Below are positions 34,601 through 45,029 of a DNA stretch of 64,000 bases, in pieces. The notes below the pieces were generated by a model that saw nothing but the letters and a program-made list of their open reading frames with translations, was not told the DNA's origin and ran no database searches. This DNA comes from Ampelocalamus luodianensis (Eukaryota; Streptophyta; Magnoliopsida; Poales; Poaceae), in the NCBI GenBank assembly GCA_036346255.1, contig CM070634.1:88017448-88081447 (forward strand), written 5' to 3'. Every line of letters starts with the position of its first letter. The first letter of the stretch is position 1. A program made the translations under genes and the position numbers.

Positions 34601-35821
34601 ACGGTATGTTGGTGTGATCTGTTGGGTGTGACTGGAATGGTGCCCGAGTCAATTAAGGACCGAACATCTTGTGAGTGAATTTTTATCCAGGCATTTCGGC
34701 GTGCTAACCACACTAGAGGGTATGGGACCTCTCTTGACCTAGTACTTTGGCGTGTATTGGCTCCGGGTCGCAGGAGGTCGCAGGAGGGATGGTGTTGGGA
34801 GCATGGTAGTTGCCCGAAAAGCTTTACCCCGCAAAGGTAGTTGTCTTTTCGGCTTTACCATGTAAGCGTATGGATTTCTATCCATACGAGCGGCTCGTAG
34901 TTAATACACAATATTGGAAAAAGTCTCGTAGGACTTAGTCAGGCTGCATACCTTCTGTAGTGTGCTTTGGCTTAAAGGCGATCCGAAGTGTGGGTGCATG
35001 GTACACCTGCGCAGGTTAAAACTATTCGAATAGCCTCGTCTAGGTGATGGACACGCTTGGGTAAGCTTTTCAAGAGTTAGACTACAACCTTTCAAATTAA
35101 AACTTGACGGGTGGTACGAATCTGGGGATTCGTGCTATGTTGGGGTGACTATTGGGATAGTCACTTCTAGGTGGTTACTTGTATCTATCTTTATTTCGCA
35201 GTTATTTCAACAGTAAAAATGAATTGCAAACTTGCCTTTAAACTGTATTACATTATTGCAAATAAAGTTGGCTTTATGCAAATGAAACATATGGCCTCCA
35301 CCAAACAAGCTTGCATGTAGCATATGAACAGGTCTGCTAGTTCACACGTCAGTCTTGCGGGTACAAAGACAATCTTTGTACTCAGGTGCCTTGCTTAATG
35401 TTTTTGTTGCAGAGGAAGAAGGTGAGCCCCAAGGGCCTCACTTCTGTGACTGTGTTGCCGTTTCGTGGACGACTAGACTTGGCGGTCCGGTCAGATGCCT
35501 TGTGGGTTGAAGGCACACTGATTGGCTTTGTTTATAGCCATCTTATGGCACTTTTACTTCCGCTGTCATTCTTGTTATTTGTGTACCTTGTGGCCTGTCG
35601 GCCTTTGTCTGTAATAACTCTTCTATTTGTTTATCTTCCGTTTGGTAGTGTGGTGTTTGGACTCTATGTTTGGAATGGAGTTGATGTCTAATTTTGTAAC
35701 GAGGTGTGTATACTGCTTTCTAGGAGGTATACATATCTCGAGGATCAGTTTGTTTGATTTGTGATGCTAGGACCAGGTGGTTGGTTAAGCATTACAAGCC
35801 AAATAAATTGGGGTCCTCACA
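31643..35821 (+). repeat. T2 5' LTR
   Basis: Starts TGAATAAACAGCCTAACTTA and ends GGGGTCCTCACA. Compared with the 3' LTR the first dozen bases are altered (TGTAACAGCCC there). Long AT-rich stretches are identical to the 3' LTR, while GC-rich stretches (32170-33240, 33470-33560) differ by many small indels. The stacked-palindrome block is at about 34988-35060. Open frames here are shared with the other LTR only because the DNA is; I do not call them genes. Confidence 0.9.
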
Positions 35822-35825
35822 AAGT

Positions 35826-35838
35826 TGGTATCAGAGTC
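35826..35838 (+). other. T2 primer binding site
   Basis: TGGTATCAGAGTC begins five bases after the 5' LTR end, complementary to the 3' end of the plant initiator Met tRNA. Confidence 0.9.
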
Positions 35839-36246
35839 ATTCTGACCGTAGTAACCCAAGCATAGTCGTCTTTAGGATATTTTGAAAAAGTTTAATTTCA
35901 AAGTATAAAAAGGGTTTATGAAAACCTAGGCAGATTCTCAGGTTTTACTCCTTATCTATCTTAGCCTTCTACTCTCATCTTACTCTAATTTGAGTTTAAA
36001 GACTTGGTTTCTTTCTTTCCTTTCAAAAGATAGTTACTACCGGTTGAATTAGTTTTGGGAGAACCATGGAAGATCAGTCTAACAAAAAATTGTGGGAATA
36101 ATAGGGTAAGATGTAAAGTGAGTAGTTATGTGTCTGGTTTTTGCTGGTTGAACTTTACACTGCTTGTGTTTGTTTTTGGACTGTTTTCATGAATTTTGGG
36201 CTTTCTTGCTCTTAGATCTGTTGCTAACTTGTCTTAGTGAAACAGG

Positions 36247-37166
36247 ATGGCCGGAAGAACGCGTGGCAGTCAGCAGGCTGGTCATGATGAGGAGCTTCCC
36301 CCTCCTCCGACCATGGCTGAGGTTCTCGCCGATCGAGCGAAACCGCATGGACCAGACGCGCATCTTGGAGGTTATTGCTAGGAATACCTCCACTCCTGCC
36401 GGTGGTGGCGGCCACCGGACTCGCGGGGACTTGCGAGTTCCTCCGTATCTGACCGCCGACTTTCTCCCGCTCGAGGACCTCTCGATGCGGATGATTGGCT
36501 GCGCATGGTTGAGCGGAGCTCAACATAGCTCGATGCGGCGCGCAGATAAGGCACTCTTTGCGCCCCACCGACTTGAGGGCGCAAAGACTTTCATGGTGGG
36601 AGAACTATCTCGCCATGCAGCCGCGAATATGTAGTCACCAGGAGGAGTTCGGATCGACTTTCCGTCGGGCCCACATCCCGATGGCCTGATGAAGCTGAAG
36701 AAGAAAGAATTTCGCGCTCAAGCAAGGGCGCAAATCTGTGACGAGTACTTGTATGAGTTTAATCACCTGGCTCGTTATACTCGGGAGGTGGCCTCGGATG
36801 AGGCTAAGCAGAGAAGTTTATGGATGATTTGTCCGAGGAGCTGCAGGATAAGCTATCTATTGTGGACTTCTCGACTTTCGTGCCTTGGTAGATAAGGCCA
36901 TTGTTGCGAGCATAAGGCAAAGCGCTGGCGAGTCCTGGCGCAAATGGGAGGCGCATCGCCTACTCACACCGCCTCACTCGTCCTCGGTGGGCGGCACCGG
37001 GGCCGTTCTTTTGCTCCACCAAAGACCGAGGCCACTGCACCGGCTCCTCGTCCACCGCAGTCGTGTTTCAGCCACGTCGCTGCGATCCAGCCAGAGTGGC
37101 CTCCGCAATCCGGCGGCGAGGTTACTTGTTTCGTTGTCACCAAAGGGCCATTATGCAAATTCTTGC
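36247..37166 (+). pseudogene. T2 gag
   Basis: From ATG 36247 the frames encode RTRGSQQAGHDEELPPPPTM, then in another frame IERNRMDQTRILEVIARNT, LTADFLPLEDL, LMKLKKKEFRAQ and YEFNHLARYTREVASDEAKQ, the recognisable landmarks of plant Ty3 gag. A broken CCHC zinc knuckle is at 37127-37166 (CFRCHQ, then GHYANSC in the next frame). At least four frame changes and a stop at 36632 are visible. The leader 35839-36246 shows no gene. Confidence 0.8.
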
Positions 37167-37295
37167 CCTCGAGTGTTGCAGCACCCTCGTCCTAATGGAG
37201 CGCGGGCGGGGAGTGGTCATCCACCGACTGAAGATGATCCGAAGCCCTGTGGTGCGAGCAGCGGTCGAGTCAACCACCTTTCAGCTGAGGAGGCT

Positions 37296-39006
37296 CAGGA
37301 GGCGCCAGATGTCGTGATGGGTACACTTCTTGTTAATTCTCGTCCTGCTGCAGTATTATTTGATTCTGGAGCATCGCATTCTTTTATTTCAAGATCATTT
37401 GCTGCGACTAGTGGTCTTCACTGCGTTCCTTTGGGGATTGCTTTGCTCATCCGCTCTCCGGGGTCGGAAATGAGAGCTGATTTACAGTGTCGGGATGTTC
37501 CTATCATAGTCAAAGGTGGGATTTTTGGCAAATCTTATTACGCTCGATTCGTAGTGCGGATGTGATTCTTGGCATGGATTGGTTGTCCCAACACTTGGGG
37601 CAAATCGATTGTGCCAGGAAGATTGTCTATCTCACCAGCCCTTCAGGCGAGCAGGTCGGATTTTCGCCGCAGCTGCAGGGGCCCCATCTATGTGCATTAG
37701 AAGCGAAGCCAGCCTTGCAGATTCAGGATGTTCCCATAGTATCTGACTTTGTGGATGTCTTCCCCGAAGATTTACCTGGGATGCCTCCGGTTCGAGACCT
37801 TGAGTTTGTCATTGAGTTGCTGCCCAATACCGCTCCGATTTCGAAGGCGCCGTATCGGATGCCTCCCAATGAATTGGAGGAATTGAAGAAACAATTAGGT
37901 GAGCTTCAAGCAAAAGGGTTCATCCGTCCTAGCTCATCTCCTTGGGGTTGTCCGGTGATCTTTTTGAAGAAGAAGGACAAGACTTTGCGCATGTGTGTTG
38001 ATTACCGTCCTCTCAATGAGGTGACGGTGAAGAACAAATATCCTCTCGCCCGCATTGATGATCTATTTGATCGCTTGATCGAGCCTGTATTCTCAAAGAT
38101 TGATTTGAGAATGGGATATCATCAGTCGGGATCGATTCGAGGATATTCGAAGACGGCTTTCACTACTCGTTATGGTGCATGCGAGTACACCGCCATGTCC
38201 TTTGGCTTAACCAATGCTCCACTTTATTCATGAACCTTATGAATTCGGTATTCATGGAGTATTTGGATAAATTTGTGGTGGTCTTCATTGATGATATTCT
38301 TATCTACTCCAAAAATGAAGAAGAGCATGCTTGAGCATCCAAGATTGTTTGGGCAAGTGCGTGAGCATCGCCTATATGCAAAGTTCAAAGAATGTGAGTT
38401 ACGTTGAAGGAAGTGGCATTCTTGGGCCATGTTCTTTCAATGGAGGCGTAGTTGTGGATCCCAGAAGGTCGATGTTCTATCTTGGGTCACCAAGTCATCA
38501 ACGATGTACGGAGTTTTCTTGGTTTAGCGGGCTACTACCGCCGCTTCATCGAGAACTTCTCCAAGATCGCAAAGCCGATGACTGAATTGCTCAAGAAGGA
38601 CAAGAAGTTTGTGTGGTCCTCTGCTTGTGATGAGAGCTTTCAGGAGCTCAAACGGCGATTGACTTCAGCTCCAGTTCTTACTCTTCCCGATGTCCACAAG
38701 GGCTTTGATATCTACTGCGATGCCTCTCGGCAGGGACTCGGATGTGTGCTTATGCAAGAAGGCAAGGCAGTTGCCTATGCATCTAGGCAGTTGAGACCTC
38801 ATGAGCTGAACTATCCTACCCATGATTTAGAGCTTGCTGCTGTGGTTCATGCACTCAAGATTTGGCGGCATTATCTGATCGGTAACCGCTGTGAGGTGTA
38901 CTCTGATCACAAGAGCTTGAAGTACTTGTTTACTCAGCCAGATCTGAACCTCAGGCAGAGGAGATGGCTAGAATTGATCAAAGATTATGACATGGGTATT
39001 CAGTAT
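37296..39006 (+). pseudogene. T2 pol: protease, reverse transcriptase and most of RNase H
   Basis: Protease: LFDSGASHSFISRSFA with the catalytic Asp intact, then after a frame break DVILGMDWLSQH. RT: LEFVIELLPNTAPISKAPYR, EELKKQLGELQAKGFI, CVDYRPLNEVTVKNKYPL, IDDLFDRL, FSKIDLRMGYHQ and the active-site VVFIDDILIYS. Several frame breaks occur between about 38215 and 38450. RNase H: IYCDASRQGLGCVLMQ, LELAAVVHALKIWRHYL and EVYSDHKSLKYLF. The frame is cut at 39006, inside IQYH, by the solo LTR and resumes at 43410. Confidence 0.9.
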
Positions 39007-40631
39007 TGTAACAGCCCCAAGTTTATAAACAGTAATAAAATGCTTTATGAACAGTAATGAGGTGCTGTTCATAGCATTACTGTTCATTTTTACAATTTGG
39101 GCAAAGATGCTACAAATTAAAACCTTCCTTTTGCCAAAAATCTCCAAAAGACCATTTAAAGTCTTAAAGGGATACAAGATAAAACTTGTATTATGACTGG
39201 GAAGTATTTTTATTAAATCCTAGATCAATTATCTTGGCTGAAAATACTTTTGTTGCATTTTCTAGAAATTATTTTGACTTAAATAAAAATAATTGTCTTT
39301 AAATGAATATTTTCGGGCTAGAATAAATATTTATGCATTTTACAAAGTGATCATGTGATTTTAAAAATTTATCTGGGAAATATGTTATCTCAGTAGCTTC
39401 TAGTAAAAATTTCATGAATTTACAAATTTATTTGATATTTTTAAAATCCCAGTCAAACCTTTGCATATTTGAATAAGGTTTGGTCAACTAAACTGGTTTG
39501 AATCCAAACCTAAGTACTGTAGCGACTCGGACCACGTGTCTAGGTCCAACCCAATCGACTTGGTTCAGCTCTGTCACGCTCGGGCGCGAGCCCGAACTCC
39601 CCGCGTGATATGAACCGTTGATCTTCAATCGAACGGGTGAGGCTATAACGCCCCGCGAGCTGTCCACGTGTGCGTTTTAATCTCCGCCGTTGGATCTTGA
39701 TCTAACGAGCGAGATCAGTGTGTGCAATCGGACAACTCCGGATCCCTTTTCAATCTCCACCGTTCATTTCCAATCCAACAGCGCCGCCCTTTTTGTTTTA
39801 AACTTAAATGCGCGCTTTTATCTGAGCCGTTAGATTCAAATCCTACGGCTTTTCCTTTTTACCGCGTGTTATTAGGCCCGCGCTCCTCTGGGCCGTTGGA
39901 TCTTCATCGTGTGGTCCAGATTGGTGTATGCATTCGGACGACTCCGGATCCCCTCACGATCTCAGTCGTCCATTCTTGATCTAACCGCGCCGCCCTTTTC
40001 TTTTGAAATTAAAAGCGCGCGGCTATCTTGGGCCCTTAGATCTAGATCCTACGGTGCGCCTTTTTGACCGTGGGCCTTTAAAGCCCAAAATCGGTGGATC
40101 GTTGGATTTTAATCGTAAGGTCCATATGAGTGTATGCAATTGGACCATCCGGTTCAATTTTCCATCCTGACCGTAGAAATCAAATCCAACGGTGCTGTGC
40201 CATCGCATCTAAAAGGGGCGACGTGTATTCTTTTAGCTGATCGTTGGATTCCAATCCAACGTCCAGATTTGAAAGTGGATCTCGAGATTCCTTTAAGCTC
40301 CGTTTTAATCCCGATCGGTCGATCTAGATCGCACGGTCCATATTAATTGGTACCGATTCAAATCATTTAATCTCTCTATTTATCACAGCCGCCCATTTCC
40401 AATCGGACGGCTGATATTCTTTTGAGCTTTTGTGAGGCGCGCGCGGCTGAGAATGACAAAGGGGCCCACATGTCATATTTTGCCTCTCTTCTTCCTTATC
40501 TCTGCGCGCAGCCATTTTTGTGAGCAGGGGAGAGGATTTATCCAAAGATTATGCACTAATTTTTGGATGTTTAGCTAAATGGACACCTCATCAACTCTAG
40601 ATCTTTCTCTCTTGCCCTGTAGCTCAACATC

Positions 40632-40640
40632 TATATATAA
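40632..40640 (+). promoter_or_regulatory. TATA box of the 4.4 kb LTR
   Basis: TATATATAA with ACCCTAGC about 10 bases further and a pyrimidine-rich leader, the usual plant core promoter layout, at about one third of the LTR length. Its activity is inferred from sequence only. Confidence 0.55.
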
Positions 40641-42524
40641 ACCCTAGCTTTTGCTGTTGCCATTGTTGACCGAAGAAGCTCATCCTTTTCCTTGTTGTCC
40701 AGTGGAGTTTCTTGCTCTTGTTCTTTGCTTATCCACCTTAAGCACTGGTTTTACCTTACAATAAAGTTTTGACATACTTTGTAGGTTGAACCAGCGCCTA
40801 TCTCTCTGTTGATCAACATCAGGATTTCAGAAACTTGGGTGTCTTTCTTCTACTGGTAAGATAAAACCCTAGTTTTCGATATCTTGAGCATCTTAAGGAT
40901 CTTAGAAGCTGTTGTGAATCATTCTTTCGAGCATCAGTAGCTTCAACTTGCTCTAAACTGGAAAGTTGATATTATAACTTTTCAGTTTTCCATGTCATTT
41001 TTCAAGAATTAGGGTTCTTCCTATCAACTTATCATCTTATTTAGATTTTGACTAAACCCTAGCAGCATGACAAGTTGATCTTTCAATTCTTGTCATCATC
41101 TATTTTACTTCATAAGCAAAGATCTACCTCTGTTCCTTTTTGTCGGCTCAACCGACAATGCAAATTTCTTTCAGCTTTTGGTAATCTAATCGATTAGGGT
41201 TAGCTTAAGGTTAGCTTGGGATATTAATTACCCTAAAAGATCATGCTAAGTTTCATTTATGAACTTTTGCATGTTCTATATTCCTTTTCGAAAATTGCAA
41301 CTTTGTCTGTTTTCACTCTTCTAAAATCTAAAATCGAACTTTGCACTAAAACCTAGTTTCGTCTTTTGAAAAAGAGGGTTATAAAATGGGTTATTATCAT
41401 TATTATGGGTAGTTATGGCTTAAGCATACTGTAATCATGCATTTCCACATTGATCATGCCATTTTCCTTCATTTTGAGCTTATTGTCGATTGGCATTTAT
41501 TGGATTTATTTGCTTTCTATAGAATCTGTTCATCTGAAGTTTTGAATCTGCCTCTGAGCAGTCGAACTCGCAATGCAGTATACTACTACCAAGGCAAGCT
41601 TCCTCTCGCACCATATTGATCCAAAATTTTATACAATAGTTTTTCCAAATTCGAGAGATATCTGTGCATGCTATTTTTCCAAAGTACCAAAATGGATTGT
41701 ATTAGTTAGTTATGACACGAGTGACATTGTGGAATACTTTAATTGTAATCATACACTTAACCTTAGCATAGTCTTTGTATATCATAACCTATATTTTCAG
41801 TTTTGGCTTAGACATGCGGTCTAGAGATTTTAGAGTTTGACAAGCATATCTTGTCAAACATGGGAATCACAATGAACTCTTGTTATTTTAAACTCTTTGT
41901 CCAATTTCTTTAAATCAAGTTTGTATTTGAAATTCAAATTGATCCGACAAGAGGAAGCTAGTGATGGTGCTTTTGTGCACGAGATTGGGTTTGTGGTGGA
42001 CTTGTCCGGTTAATTAAGGACCGAACTCGACTATTCAGGTTCAAGTCCCGCGCATTTCCACATGCGGTGTATGGTATTGCTTTGGTTAAGTAAAATGTTA
42101 AGACTATTGAGTTGGAAACAGAGAGTAAGGATATGTGTATTGACCTTGTATGGCATAGATGCTTTGAGTCCGAGGACTGCGTTTTATGCCATGTGAGCTT
42201 GTATGTCGATCGGATGTTCTTAGGAGGGTGAGGCGATATGTGCCTCGTCGCATATCGATACCTTAATGGTGCCGATAGCATTCTACTATGGGTAGGGAAC
42301 CCAATTCGCATTAAATTGTTTGGATCGGCATTCTTGACGCAACATGTGTGCCGGTTAGCGGATGCTATCGGTCGTTGTCTAAGCGGGATCAGCTCACACA
42401 TGGGGGTCCAACTCAATAGTGTTAGCTTGTTGAAAAATACCAAATCTTAGTTTCCCCGGTCGGCATACCAAAGGAAGTATGTCATCATTCGGAGGCATCC
42501 GAAGGCAACGGGCTAGCTAAGTCA

Positions 42525-42592
42525 TGTGGGTAAAGATGTACACCCCTGCAGGGTATAAACTGTTCGAATAGCCGTGTCCACGGTCATGGACG
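42525..42592 (+). repeat. Stacked-palindrome block shared by LTRs of different families
   Basis: Order: GTGGGTAAAG, TGTACA palindrome, CCCCTGCAGGG palindrome, a short A-rich gap, TTCGAA-centred palindrome (CTATTCGAATAG in relatives), then AGCC and GGTCATGGA. Equivalents are at about 34988-35060 and 48351-48420 (T2 LTRs, plus strand) and 4363-4430 and 12062-12132 (T1 LTRs, minus strand). The flanking LTR sequence is much less similar. Confidence 0.8.
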
Positions 42593-43404
42593 ATAACTTG
42601 AATTGATGTCACCTGTATAGAAGCTTTGATTTAAAAATCTGTTTTGGGTTTATTTTCGGTTTGCATGAGGGAATCATGCATTGTACTGTTTACATTTAAT
42701 GTCTTTACTTACTGTTCTACTTTACCTTTGATTTATTAAATGGCTTTACCAAAATTTAGCCTTTGTAGGTTAAGATGTATCGCTTTATGCAAATTTGAAC
42801 CTTTATACCTTCCTGTTGCAACCTTATGCATATATGAATTCTACTCCTTTGTGTAGGCTCTAATCAACACTTTCTTTTATTAGTTTGTGTAAGACTTGCT
42901 GAGTACCTTCCGTACTCAAGGTGCTATCACCTATTGTTGCAGGTGATGACGGTTTTCTTTATGAAGTACCCGTTAGCGCCGATCAGGGTGACGCTAACGA
43001 GTAAAGCTACTTCTTTCCTCCACGCAATTGCTCATGGTGGATGAGGCCATTGGTGGACTTTAATATTTTGTCTTTGCTTCCGCTGTTAAAATTTTGAAGT
43101 GACCAAGTCACTCAATATTGTAGTACTAAACCGAATGATGTAAGCTTATGTTTAATTATGCCAATGTATGACTTGTATGTGTATGATGCAATGTTGTTGA
43201 AGGATATATATATGCAATGGTCGTTGATCCTGGGAACCATTGTGAGATATATATATCCAGGGATCTGTTTATTGGAATTGTTACTTGTTAAATTTATACC
43301 TTTAGCATGATCTTTAATTAAGGGACGATCTTGTTCCTTCATTAATAATTGTGCTACAGTATGAATTTAATTAAGTACATTTCTAATAACCTGGGGAGCC
43401 CACA

Positions 43405-44989
43405 AGTATCATCTTGGCAAGGCCAATGTGGTTGCTGATGCACTTAGCCGAAAGGTGTATTGCAATACTTTGATGATCCAAGAGCAACAACTCGCACTTC
43501 GCGAGTTTCAAAGTCTCAACTTGGGTTTGGTTGAGCATGGTTCCTTGCCTTGGTTGTGCAACCAACCTTGGTGGATCAAGTCAAGCGCAAGCGAAAGATG
43601 ATGACGGTGTGAACCAGTTAAGCGTAATATCAAGGATGAGATAGCGGTGTTTCTCGTAAGATGAGCACGGTGTTGTATGGTTTGGGCAGCGTCTCGTGGT
43701 CCCAAAGGTCCCAGAGTTGCGGGATTTGATTCTCCAGGAGGCCCATGATTCGCCTTTGTCCATCCATCCCGGGGCCACCAAAATGTACCAAGATCTGCGT
43801 CAGAGATTCTGGTGGACTCGCATGAAGCGCGAGATTGCCAGATTCGTTGCCAGATGCGACGTATGTTGTCGTGTCAAGGCCGAGCATCAGCGTCCAGCGG
43901 GTCTTCTTCAGCCCTTGCCTATACCAGAGTGGAAGTGGGATTCTGTAGGCATGGACTTCATCACTGGTCTGCCCCGTACTTCTTCAGGGAAGGATGCTAT
44001 CTGGGTTGTTATTGATCGATTGACCAAAGTAGCGCATTTCCTGCCAGTACTTACCACTCTCAGTGTCAGCCGATTGGCAGATCTCTATATCTCCCGCATT
44101 GTGAGCTTACATGGTGTGCCACGAACAATTGTGTCAGATCGTGGTTCTCTGTTCACCTCTCGGCTTTGGCACAGTCTGCAGGAGGCCATGGGTACCGTCT
44201 TTCTTCGGGCCGACCTATCATCCTCAGACCGATGGTCAAACGGAGCGAGTCAATCAGGTGCTTGAAGATATGCTCCGTGCCTGTGTTCTTTCCTATGGGA
44301 AGAACTGGGAGAAGAGTTTGCCGCTTGCAGAATTCTCCTATAACAACAGCTATCAGGCTAGTCTCGGTATGGCACCATTTGAGGCTTTGTATGGGAGGCG
44401 ATGCAGAACACCGTTGAACTGGTCAGAAACTGGGGAGAGGCAGTTCTTTGGCCCGGATTCGATCAATGAGGCGGAAAGTCAAGTGCAGTTGATTCGTGAG
44501 CACTTGCGCGTAGCTCAGTCCAGGCAGAAGAGCTATGCAGATCGTCGTCGTCGTGAGCTGAGTTTCCAGCCCAATGACTTTGTGTATCTCAAAGTCTCAC
44601 CTTTGAAGGGTCATCGGCGTTTTGGTGTCAAGGGCAAGTTGGCTCCTCGGTATGTCGGGCCTTATCGCGTCATCAAGAAAGTAGGAGCCGTTGCATACCA
44701 GTTGGAGTTGCCAGCTACACTTGAGGGGGTGCATGATGTTTTCCATGTATCGCAATTGAAGAAGTGCCTTCGTGTTCCAGTTGAGGAAACGCCATTGGAA
44801 AATATCGATGTGCAGGAAGATCTGTCTTATCGTGAGCGCCCCGTTCGTATCCTCGAAGAAGCTGAGCGAGCGAGGAACCGTGTGATCAAGTTCCTTAAAG
44901 TTCAGTGGTCAAACCACTCCGAGGATGAAGCCACTTGGGAGCGGGAAGATCGTCTCCGAGCAGACTACCCGTCCTTCTTCTCCCAGTGA
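43405..44989 (+). pseudogene. T2 pol: RNase H end, integrase and chromodomain-like tail
   Basis: After HLGKANVVADALSRK-type linker (about 43410-43455), frames are broken until 43690. Integrase: zinc-binding HDSPLSIHPG and RCDVCCRVK, core GMDFITGLPRTSSGKDAIWV, TIVSDRGSLFTS, then after one frame break near 44205 HPQTDGQTERVNQVLEDML, supplying the D, D and E landmarks. The GPYRVIKKVGAVAYQLELP region and HVSQLKKCL follow. The tail VRILEEAERARNRVIKFLKV and WSNHSEDEATWERED resembles a type II chromodomain of Tekay elements. The stop is at 44987-44989. Confidence 0.9.
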
Positions 44990-44992
44990 TCA

Positions 44993-45029
44993 GAATCTCG
45001 GGGCGAGATTCCTGTAAGGGGGGGAGATT
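44993..45029 (+). other. T2 pre-polypurine palindrome and polypurine tract
   Basis: GAATCTCGGGGCGAGATTC (44993-45011) has 8-bp inverted arms and lies three bases after the pol stop. AAGGGGGGGAGA (45016-45027) follows, two bases before the 3' LTR. T1 has the same pair at 7010-7048. Confidence 0.85.

Larger units (their letters stand above)
39007..43404 (+). mobile_element. 4.4 kb Ty3/gypsy solo LTR inside T2 pol
   Basis: TGTAACAGCCCC at 39007 to GGGGAGCCCACA at 43404, flanked by a perfect AGTAT duplication (39002-39006 and 43405-43409). Removing it with one AGTAT restores the reading frame across the junction in the RNase H to integrase linker. No coding or primer site is present inside, so it is a solo LTR. 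TATATATAA at 40632-40640 followed by ACCCTAGC is a likely promoter. It belongs to a different but related family to T2, sharing the stacked-palindrome block and TTAATTAAGGACCGAAC. Confidence 0.9.

Noticed and set aside
36247..44989. Intact autonomous T2 gag-pol
   Set aside because: Multiple frame breaks in gag and RT, one in integrase, and a solo LTR between RNase H and integrase.
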